This document shows positions 26,540-33,575 of a stretch of 64,000 nucleotides of DNA, in pieces. The first letter of the stretch is position 1, and each line of letters starts with the position of its first letter. The translations under genes and the position numbers were made by a program. Origin of the DNA: CAVDHB01 sp963608705. GTDB taxonomy: Bacteria > Bacteroidota > Bacteroidia > Bacteroidales > Bacteroidaceae. The notes under the pieces were generated by a model. It worked only from the letters and a program-made list of their open reading frames with translations, was not told the origin of the DNA and made no database searches. The DNA is taken from positions 6,376-70,375 of the forward strand of contig CAVDHB010000046.1 of the NCBI GenBank assembly GCA_963608705.1, in the 5' to 3' direction.

Positions 26540-26878
26540 TTATTTAATCTCTTTCCCTTCTGCGGAAAAGTAAGCTACCTTGTCATCTGTACCCTCTTTG
26601 TAGGACAACTGGTAAACCAGTACTCCCTTGATTGTGGCCGAAGCGGCTTTGGCTACTTGGGCGTTGGGATAAGCCGTCTTGAAGGCGTTGGTTACCTCTG
26701 CGGGAACAGTCGCCGCGTCAATCTCCGCAAACTTTGTCGGAGTGGCAGTCTTTGTCTGAGTGGCTGCGGTGGAATCAGCGGCTGCATTCTGTGCCGGAGC
26801 TGAAGTGTTGTTATCCTGCGCCATTGCCATTGCACCCATTCCCATTACCATTGCGATTGCTACAAATACTTTTTTCAT
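26540..26878 (-). CDS. Small secreted PepSY-like protein, copy 1
   Basis: A 112-residue paralogue of the downstream gene: signal peptide MKKVFVAIAMVMGMGAMAMA, an Ala/Thr/Ser linker, then TVPAEVTNAFKTAYPNAQV, GVLVYQLSYKE and FSAEGKEI. The pair is separated by 42 bases and ends in one strong terminator, so they form a two-gene unit. The linker and charged positions differ, the fold-determining positions do not, which suggests duplication followed by mild divergence. Confidence 0.75.
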   Translation of the reverse strand: MKKVFVAIAMVMGMGAMAMAQDNNTSAPAQNAAADSTAATQTKTATPTKFAEIDAATVPAEVTNAFKTAYPNAQVAKAASATIKGVLVYQLSYKEGTDDKVAYFSAEGKEIK

Positions 26879-27092
26879 GATCGTCTATTTTTTAGTTGTT
26901 AGTTATTCTGTTTCTGTGGAAGCAGTTGTGAATAACTGCCTTCGCTAATAATAGGACAAAACGGATGCCAAAAGACCAATAGATTTATATTTCACTGATA
27001 AACAGTAATATACGCAAATAGACAAAGCTGTGGATAGTGTGGAAAAATGGGGAATATGTAGAGTGTGAAGTGTGGAAATCCACACCTCATGC

Positions 27093-27626
27093 TCACTTCA
27101 GCCTCAACAATCGTTCAAACTCCCATATAATAATGCCCGCCGTGACCGACACGTTCAAACTGTGTTTCGTGCCGAACTGGGGAATCTCAATGCAGCCGTC
27201 ACTCATGTCCACCACTTGCTGCTGCACTCCTTTCACCTCGTTACCCAACACCACCGCATATTTGCGAGCGGAATCCAGCGAAAGCTTCTGCAACTTCGTA
27301 CTATGTTCCACCTGTTCCACGGAATACACGAAATAGCCCTCCTCTTTCAATTTTCTCACCGCCTCACAAGTATCTTTCGCATATACCCAGTCCACAGAGT
27401 CTTCCGCACCGAGCGCCGTCTTGTGAATCTCTGGATGAGGCGGTGTGGCAGTGATACCGCACAGCACAATCTTCTCCACCCGGAATGCGTCTGAAGAGCG
27501 GAACACACTTCCCACATTATACAGACTCCTCACTTCGTCCAGCACGACCACCAGCGGAAGCTTCTCCGCTTCCTTGAACTCTTCCACGTTCAGACGGTTC
27601 ATTTCCGTCACCTTCAATTTTCTCAT
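27093..27626 (-). CDS. SpoU/TrmH-family RNA 2'-O-methyltransferase
   Basis: A 177-residue SPOUT methyltransferase. The three trefoil-knot motifs are visible: LDEVRSLYNVGSVFRSSDAF (motif 1), YAVVLGNEVKGV (motif 2) and IPQFGTKHSLNVSVTAGIII (motif 3). The start at 27626 is chosen because it gives MRKLKVTEMNRL and has a purine-rich stretch just upstream; a longer frame to 27770 passes through the promoter. Small single-domain members modify tRNA or rRNA; the target cannot be named from sequence. Confidence 0.88.
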   Translation of the reverse strand: MRKLKVTEMNRLNVEEFKEAEKLPLVVVLDEVRSLYNVGSVFRSSDAFRVEKIVLCGITATPPHPEIHKTALGAEDSVDWVYAKDTCEAVRKLKEEGYFVYSVEQVEHSTKLQKLSLDSARKYAVVLGNEVKGVQQQVVDMSDGCIEIPQFGTKHSLNVSVTAGIIIWEFERLLRLK

Positions 27627-27650
27627 AGATTTCCTTTCCTTATATGATTG

Positions 27651-27682
27651 CAAAAGTACGGCAAATAAAAACGGTACGCAAA
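27651..27682 (-). promoter_or_regulatory. Promoter of the SpoU methyltransferase gene
   Basis: Minus strand TTTG (complement of 27679-27682), 20 bases, TACTTTTG (complement of 27651-27658). A perfect -33/-7 pair 25 bases before the start codon; it also rules out the longer frame. Confidence 0.75.
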
Positions 27683-27893
27683 TCCACATTCCATTATTCA
27701 TAACTCGTGAATAACCTATTGATAATGGGTGGGAAAAGTACTCATAATTCACACATAACTTTATTTGCAAAACTCAATACTAAAGTCCATTACAAAAATG
27801 TTTCACCCTGCCAAATGATAACCTCTAAAAATAAATCTGTCTTTCAACAGCTTTTTCAAAGCGAATGATACAACTTCTTTTCCACAAAGTTAT

Positions 27894-27901
27894 TAACTTT
27901 G
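27894..27901 (+). promoter_or_regulatory. -7 box of the nadA promoter
   Basis: TAACTTTG fits TAnnTTTG. There is no exact TTTG 20 bases upstream. It lies 217 bases before the nadA start. Confidence 0.45.
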
Positions 27902-27951
27902 CACTTGTAAACAGGAGTTGAAAGAAGGAATAAAAGAAACTAATAGACTGA

Positions 27952-28019
27952 CAAGTCCGCTTATAGCCTATGGAAAAGTTATCCATGACTCTGTTCTTCC
28001 ATGTGGATAAGCAGACTTG
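27952..28019 (+). ncRNA. Candidate structured leader upstream of nadA
   Basis: Outer arms CAAGTCCGCTTAT (27952-27964) and ATAAGCAGACTTG (28007-28019) pair over 13 bases with one mismatch. Inside, TTATCCATG and CATGTGGATAA form a second, imperfect stem. The hairpin lies between the putative promoter and the nadA start. It may be a regulatory leader, but it does not match a riboswitch known to me. Confidence 0.35.
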
Positions 28020-28118
28020 CAAGATATTGAGGGATTTATTCTTAACACTATCAACACACTAATAATATCAACATAAGATTTCTCTTTAAAAAGAAAGAAA
28101 TAGATTAATATAAATAAG

Positions 28119-29111
28119 ATGGTGAAAGAATCATGGATAAAGAAGGGATTCGTGGATGAAACGGTTCCCGCCGGAGTGGACTTGAAACAGGAGATACGCC
28201 GGATGTGCAAGGAAAAAAACGCCATAGTGTTGGCGCACTACTATACGGAGGGAGTGCTTCAGGACATCGCCGACTATGTGGGCGACAGTCTTGCTCTGGC
28301 GCAGATGGCCGCCAAGACGGATGCGGACATCATCGTGATGTGTGGCGTACATTTCATGGGTGAGACGAACAAGATACTTTGTCCGAACAAGAAAGTGCTG
28401 GTGCCGGACTTGAACGCGGGATGTTCGTTAGCGGATTCCTGCAACGCCAAGGATTTGGCGGAGTACAAGAAGGAACATCCGGGATACAAGGTGGTGTCTT
28501 ACGTGAACACTACCGCCGCCGTGAAGGCATTGACGGACGTGGTGGTCACATCCTCCAACGCCATTCAGATTGTGGACTCTTTCCCGAAGGACGAGAAACT
28601 CATCTTCGGCCCGGACTATAACCTCGGTAATTATGTGAATTCCGTCACAGGACGCCACATGCTGCTCTGGAACGGTGGTTGCCATGTGCATGAGAAGTTC
28701 TCCGTGGAACGTATCGTAGAACTGAAAAAAGCGCATCCCAAGGCTATTATTCTTGCGCATCCAGAGTGCAAAGGGGCTGTGTTGGCTGTGGCTGACGTGG
28801 TAGGCTCTACGGCTGCTTTGCTGAAAGCGGTGAAGGAACATCCGCAGGAGGAGTTCATCGTGGCAACAGAAAGCGGCATCTTGCACGAGATGAAGAAGGC
28901 TTGCCCTGATACGCACTTCATTCCCGCACCGCCGGAGGACAATGTGTGTGGATGCAATAACTGCGAGTTCATGAAATTGAACACGTTGGAGAAACTGTAT
29001 AACACCTTGAAATACGAGTGGCCGGAGATTGAGGTGGAGAAAGAAGTGTCCGACAAGGCTATCAAGCCTATCGAAAGAATGCTGGAGCTTTCTGCGGTGT
29101 TGAAAAAGTGA
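28119..29111 (+). CDS. nadA: Quinolinate synthase NadA
   Basis: 4Fe-4S enzyme that condenses iminoaspartate with dihydroxyacetone phosphate to quinolinate in NAD synthesis. The 330-residue protein has IVLAHYYTEGVLQDIADYVG, MCGVHFMGETNKIL, a cluster region with DLNAGCSLADSC, HPECKGAVLAVAD and NVCGCNNCEFMKLN, which together hold the cluster cysteines. nadB and nadC are not in the window. The gene stands alone, with a long structured leader and a hairpin behind it. Confidence 0.96.
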   Translation: MVKESWIKKGFVDETVPAGVDLKQEIRRMCKEKNAIVLAHYYTEGVLQDIADYVGDSLALAQMAAKTDADIIVMCGVHFMGETNKILCPNKKVLVPDLNAGCSLADSCNAKDLAEYKKEHPGYKVVSYVNTTAAVKALTDVVVTSSNAIQIVDSFPKDEKLIFGPDYNLGNYVNSVTGRHMLLWNGGCHVHEKFSVERIVELKKAHPKAIILAHPECKGAVLAVADVVGSTAALLKAVKEHPQEEFIVATESGILHEMKKACPDTHFIPAPPEDNVCGCNNCEFMKLNTLEKLYNTLKYEWPEIEVEKEVSDKAIKPIERMLELSAVLKK

Positions 29112-29484
29112 GTTTTTTTTATTGGTTATAGTTAAATCTTGCGTTGAAATGATTTAGACTTTTCTCCGATTTTATTCGGTAGGTGATTTATGTGGATAAG
29201 TGACACAAAAAACGCAAAAGGCTTCGATGGCCAATGAAGCCTTTTGCGATGGTCAATGAAGCTGGCTTCGATGAGGTTTGAAGCAGGCTTCGATTAGATG
29301 GGAAGTTAATTGCGTTAATTAGCCAGAGCCTTTGTCTATTCGAGAAATCAGGGAATACGGTGTAGTTATGGTGAAAGTTTCGATTGAGAATCGGAACTTT
29401 CACTATAAACTTTCGATTGCCAATCGGAAGATTTGTGCAATCACATTGTATAGAGCGGGAAATACTGTTTTATAAAGCGGAGAT
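29112..29484. repeat. Convergent intergenic region with GCTTCGAT and GATTGAGAATC motifs
   Basis: No gene seen. Besides the hairpin at 29213-29248, GCTTCGAT recurs near 29221, 29254 and 29283, and a second palindrome at 29371-29403 has arms GTGAAAGTT and AACTTTCAC with an inner GATT/AATC pair, followed by a partial copy (ACTTTCGATTGCCAATCGGA). TGTGGATAA at 29191 is a DnaA-box match. Confidence 0.5.
29213..29248 (+). terminator. Hairpin downstream of nadA
   Basis: A perfect 13-base inverted repeat, CGCAAAAGGCTTC and GAAGCCTTTTGCG, with a 10-base loop, 100 bases after the nadA stop. No long T tract follows, so it may be a weak terminator or a repeat element. Confidence 0.45.
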
Positions 29485-30612
29485 TTATCGTATGCTTATT
29501 GTCTTGCTTTCTCCCCATTGTAGCGGATGTCGGTTCCATAGACATTCACGGACGGTCATAAGATGTTGGTCTGTGTCTATACATACTACCTGAAAGGAAA
29601 GACGTGACTCGTCTACAGAAGATAGTTCGCCTTTCATGGGAGAGTCCACTCGAAAGATTGAAAGTATCTTTTTCCCGTCATCTGTCCTCCAGTCGTAAAA
29701 TTCATTGTAGTTCGTATGGCCGTGGAAATAGGCTTTGACGGAGGGATGGCGCAAGAGGAAATCCGCAAGTGCTTTCCGTTCTTTGGTAGGGATATCCTTT
29801 CGGTCGGGTACGGAAGACGTGTCGCAAAGCAGGTTCTCAAATCGGTCCGTGGTGTTGATGTCGTGCTTTCCATGAGGATTGAGGAAGTGCTTGGCCTCCA
29901 CGGTAGGAGGGTCATGCGTGAAAAGTATGACAGGTGTACCCTTTTTTAATGTCTTCAAATCCTTTTCCATCCAGTATCGCTCTTGCGAATCAGGCCAGAT
30001 GTGCAGAAATACGAAATGGATACCATCCTGAGTGAAAGCATAATGCACCTTGTCTTGCTGGTAATGATAAGTAAGGACTGTACGGGGCGTGGAAGGATGC
30101 GTCATGCGGTTGAATATTTCCACAAGGGAGGTGGCGTCTGTCTTGGGACGCATTGGTTTGGGATAACCTATGGCGTTGCTTGTGTCATGATTTCCTGGCA
30201 GCAGGTAAATTGGGGTGGCCTTTCCGTCTTTCGTTTTCAATGTAAGACTGCCATACCATCCTTTCTCGAATTGTTTCCATGACTGTGTGGCGGTCTGCAC
30301 ACCATCCTGCATACGGTTGGCGATGTCTCCCGTATGTACGATGAAATCTACACTTCCTATGCGTGTGCTTGCGGCCACTCCGCTGTCTGCGGGCAGCGTG
30401 TCAGCGGGCAGATGGTTGACAACGGATAGCAATGCCTTGTTCACATTCTCTGCGGAGACCTTGTCATGTCCTCTGAATGTACGGAATAATCCGTAGTGAG
30501 AGTCTGACACATAGATGAACTTGAGTATTTCCGCCTGTGTGTGTACGGAAATAAAAAGCAGCAAACCCACCACGAGAGTGAGTCTGCCGCTTATGTGTGT
30601 TAGCCTGTTCAT
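29485..30612 (-). CDS. Exported calcineurin-like metallophosphatase
   Basis: A 375-residue binuclear metallophosphoesterase with an N-terminal signal (MNRLTHISGRLTLVVGLLLF, ending HTQA). All family motifs are present: YVSDSHYGLF (D-x-H), VHTGDIANRM (GD), YLLPGNHDTSN (GNHD), LFTHDPPT (H) and AYFHGHTNYNEF (GHxN-like). The start at 30612 overlaps the upstream gene's stop by four bases (ATGA) and gives a normal signal peptide. Coupled to a lamin-tail lipoprotein and a phosphate-selective-type porin, it probably releases phosphate from organic phosphates in the periplasm or at the surface. The substrate is not determined. Confidence 0.85.
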   Translation of the reverse strand: MNRLTHISGRLTLVVGLLLFISVHTQAEILKFIYVSDSHYGLFRTFRGHDKVSAENVNKALLSVVNHLPADTLPADSGVAASTRIGSVDFIVHTGDIANRMQDGVQTATQSWKQFEKGWYGSLTLKTKDGKATPIYLLPGNHDTSNAIGYPKPMRPKTDATSLVEIFNRMTHPSTPRTVLTYHYQQDKVHYAFTQDGIHFVFLHIWPDSQERYWMEKDLKTLKKGTPVILFTHDPPTVEAKHFLNPHGKHDINTTDRFENLLCDTSSVPDRKDIPTKERKALADFLLRHPSVKAYFHGHTNYNEFYDWRTDDGKKILSIFRVDSPMKGELSSVDESRLSFQVVCIDTDQHLMTVRECLWNRHPLQWGESKTISIR

Positions 30613-32024
30613 TGGTTCGCTTTTCCCCTGGTGGCTTTTGTAATTACCCATTTCCCCGTGCCGTCAGTAGTGCGGGCATAGCTTTCTCCCAAGTCGTGTT
30701 TCTTGTCCTTTCCGATATTCACGTCCCGGTCGAACTTGTCCCATACGGTTTTACCGTCCTTGGAGACAAGGATCAAGATTACTTCTTTCTTGTTGGAGAT
30801 ACCTGCCAGTAGTCCTTTCCCTTCGGGAAGAGTCGGGATGACTAAATAGCCTTTTCCCTCAATTTTCGTACCTTTAGGGAATGAGTAAATATCCTTGCTT
30901 TCTCCTTTCTCATCTGTCTTCACAATTTTCATTACGGATAAATCCATTGCCTGTGTATTAGGATTGTACAGCTCTATCCAATCATCGTCAGGGTCTTGCA
31001 GGCCACATATTTCGTTGAACACAACCTTTTTCAGAGATTCCACAGGCTGTTCGTTGGCTGCGTTTTCCGTACTTTTGGAAGTCACCGTCCATGAGCCTGT
31101 ACCATCGGGAATACGTGCGTAGCTTCCGCCTTTCTCGTGTGTCTTGTCTTTTCCCACATTCTTGTCTCGGTCGAATTGGTCAATCTGTGTACCGTCTGCG
31201 GCGAAAAGAGTCAGCGTGATTTGTTTCTTATTGGAAATCTTGAAAGTCAGTCCATTCTGCAAGGTGGTGATGACATAATATCCTTTTCCCTCAATCTTCG
31301 TGCCTTTCGGGAAAACATAGGGCGAATCGTCTTTCTTTCCATCCTCGTCGGTTTTCTCTATCTTCATGCCTGAAAGGTCAATGGTTTCCGTTCCTTTGTT
31401 GTAGAGTTCAATCCAGTCGTTATCTGGGTTGCTCAAACCGTTGACCTCGTTGATTACCAACTGGGTATAGGAGGCTGGTTGCTCATCAGAGTTCGCTGTT
31501 CCCTTGGTGTATTTAGCCACTACTTTCCATGCTCCCGTACCATCAGGAATACGTGCGTAGCTTCCGCCTTCTTCATGTGATTTGTCTTTTCCCACATCAC
31601 TGTCCCGGTCGAATTTGTCGTACAGCGTTTTATTGTCGGCAGATACCAAACGCAGTCCCACTTCTTTGGAGTTAGAGATGCCTACTTCGGGGAAGTCTTC
31701 GTTTTTCGTGATGACTTGATAGTTCTTGCTTTTCAGAATCGCACCGCCAGGGAATACATATACTTGTTCGTCCATGCCGTCCTCATCCGTTTTGATGAGC
31801 TTTGCGCCGCTAAGGTCTACGTCCTTATCGGAAGGGTTGAAGAACTCTACCCAGTCGTTGTCCGGATTGTCTTTGCCGCAAATCTCGTTAAGTACCACTT
31901 CGTGAGTGGGTTTCAGGTTGTCTGGTGTCTTACCACTGTTCAAATCCTCTTCACTGTCTGTCTTACAGCCTGTAAAGGCGAGAGCCGCACAGGTTAAGAG
32001 TAATGTAAAATACTTCTTTGTCAT
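30609..32024 (-). CDS. Lipoprotein with three lamin-tail domains
   Basis: A 471-residue lipoprotein: signal peptide with lipobox LAFTGC, an acidic linker, then three homologous blocks of about 140 residues (about 42-180, 185-325 and 330-470). Each block begins with a lamin-tail strand (VLNEICGKDNPDNDWVEFFN; VINEVNGLSNPDNDWIELYN; VFNEICGLQDPDDDWIELYN) and ends with a recurring segment such as GGSYARIPDGTGAWKV. Lamin-tail domains are known in bacterial exported nucleases and phosphatases, where they may bind nucleic acid or anchor the enzyme. Here the protein has no catalytic domain and lies between a porin and a phosphatase, to which it is translationally coupled. Confidence 0.85.
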   Translation of the reverse strand: MTKKYFTLLLTCAALAFTGCKTDSEEDLNSGKTPDNLKPTHEVVLNEICGKDNPDNDWVEFFNPSDKDVDLSGAKLIKTDEDGMDEQVYVFPGGAILKSKNYQVITKNEDFPEVGISNSKEVGLRLVSADNKTLYDKFDRDSDVGKDKSHEEGGSYARIPDGTGAWKVVAKYTKGTANSDEQPASYTQLVINEVNGLSNPDNDWIELYNKGTETIDLSGMKIEKTDEDGKKDDSPYVFPKGTKIEGKGYYVITTLQNGLTFKISNKKQITLTLFAADGTQIDQFDRDKNVGKDKTHEKGGSYARIPDGTGSWTVTSKSTENAANEQPVESLKKVVFNEICGLQDPDDDWIELYNPNTQAMDLSVMKIVKTDEKGESKDIYSFPKGTKIEGKGYLVIPTLPEGKGLLAGISNKKEVILILVSKDGKTVWDKFDRDVNIGKDKKHDLGESYARTTDGTGKWVITKATRGKANQ

Positions 32025-32046
32025 ATTGTGGAAGTTAATAAAGTTA

Positions 32047-33414
32047 TCAGAATAAAGCCATCAGTCGGAGTTGCAGTACGCTGAAGTCCACTCCTGAGGT
32101 GTATGCCTTGCTCAGGGACTGTCCTTTGTACGTGACATTCCCCTTTGCGTCGGCGTATTTATCATTGTCCATGTAGGTATAATTCAGTCCGACAAGCAGG
32201 TTTGTCCGTGGATACCAGTTCAATGAGAAGGAATAAGCCTTGGCTTGACCACCTGTGATGACCGCCCGTGCATCGTGGAAGTCATTCAAGTTCACCGTAC
32301 TGTAATGTGCGGCCACTTCGAGATTCCCTCCTTTGCGGTGTACCGGCATAGGGCCGAACTCTGCGTCTTCAGGGGTATACTTTCTCGCTTCTCCGAGAAT
32401 CATGTAAGAAGCCTTTGCATACCAGCCGTTGAAGGTGGCGTTTTTCAAGTCGAACTGTTTCGTACCGTCCAGTCCATAGCGGTTGATGCCCGTAAACACG
32501 TATTCTCCGTAAGCGAGGAATTTCTTGTGTCTCACGGCCAACTCATAGCCCAACGTATAATAATGGTTCACGTTCTCTATCTCTGCGTCTACAAAGCGTC
32601 GATGGTCTACCTCACTTTCTGGAAGACCGCGGAATTCCACCATACGGTTTTCACTTCCGTCTCCGTCAGGGGTACGATATGTGGCATATCCGCCGATATG
32701 CACCGTGGTGGATTCGTTATTAACAGGGGATATCGCCACTCTTCCGGTAAAAGCGTAGCCGTCATTTCCTCGGTTGCGTTCTTTCTGTAGCAAGTCTATC
32801 TGCGAACCGAACACACCGCCCGAAGCCCACCAATGGTTTCCCCAGGCTGTGAGGGAAGCTCCAAGATGGCGACCAGAAGCGAAGATGTCCACTGGCATGG
32901 GGCGTTCCGCACTTTGGATGTATTTAGAGCTGGTAGTGCTTTCCATACTCATCGGCTCCTTGAATTGTCCGGCCTTTATCCACATACGGTCAGAAAACTT
33001 ATAGCCAATGTACATATCCTTTACGTCTAACTCGTTATATCCATAGTCCAAGTCAAACTCAGTGAACCATTTCTTATATAAGGTGGCCTTGATGGCCATT
33101 CTTGCCCGGCGCAAGGTGGCACCGTTGCTGAAACGGAACTTGCCGTCGTCATTTTCCAGGTCCTTGTTCTTGTCAGATTCCAGTCCGTCAATGCTGTGTG
33201 TGGGAATATACCCTGCCGCGTCTAAATAGATACGGTTGTCCAGCCACCAGTGGAAATTGTCATTAGCCGTGGCGAAATGTAGTCTTCCCTCTTTTGTGTA
33301 CACTTTAATAGGTGTTTTCTTAACGGAGTAGTCTTCCGAGGTTTGTGCGGAAGCCGTGGCAGCGAGACACCCTACTGCCGCCATCCATACTAATAAAGAA
33401 AAATTACGCTTCAT
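32047..33414 (-). CDS. Phosphate-selective (OprO/OprP-type) porin
   Basis: A 455-residue outer-membrane protein with a signal peptide (ending ATASAQ). The barrel strands alternate hydrophobic residues; marker segments are DNFHWWLDNRIYLDAAGY, RRARMAIKATLYKKWFTEFD, MWIKAGQFKEPMSMES and AYTSGVDFSVLQLRLMALF, the last a C-terminal strand ending in Phe. These fit the porin O/P family, which passes phosphate or polyphosphate. It is first in the operon with the lamin-tail lipoprotein (22-base gap) and the phosphatase. Confidence 0.82.
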   Translation of the reverse strand: MKRNFSLLVWMAAVGCLAATASAQTSEDYSVKKTPIKVYTKEGRLHFATANDNFHWWLDNRIYLDAAGYIPTHSIDGLESDKNKDLENDDGKFRFSNGATLRRARMAIKATLYKKWFTEFDLDYGYNELDVKDMYIGYKFSDRMWIKAGQFKEPMSMESTTSSKYIQSAERPMPVDIFASGRHLGASLTAWGNHWWASGGVFGSQIDLLQKERNRGNDGYAFTGRVAISPVNNESTTVHIGGYATYRTPDGDGSENRMVEFRGLPESEVDHRRFVDAEIENVNHYYTLGYELAVRHKKFLAYGEYVFTGINRYGLDGTKQFDLKNATFNGWYAKASYMILGEARKYTPEDAEFGPMPVHRKGGNLEVAAHYSTVNLNDFHDARAVITGGQAKAYSFSLNWYPRTNLLVGLNYTYMDNDKYADAKGNVTYKGQSLSKAYTSGVDFSVLQLRLMALF

Positions 33415-33575
33415 TCAGTGTATTGTTGATATTGAGCGCAAAGAACGTGTATTCTTATGACAGGGATGTCTCAATAAGATGACAATTAGGTTACATCTCT
33501 TTTTATGGTGATTATCCAGATTCTACATTGTGGAGTAGAAACGCAATGATAGGAATAACTTGTCATGCGTGAGAC

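Larger units (their letters stand above)
27683..28118. promoter_or_regulatory. Divergent intergenic region and long nadA leader
   Basis: AT-rich region with no credible gene. It contains the nadA -7 box (27894-27901), a long imperfect hairpin (27952-28019) and one perfect DnaA-box match, TGTGGATAA at 28002-28010. If the -7 box is the true promoter, the nadA transcript carries about 210 untranslated bases. Confidence 0.5.
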
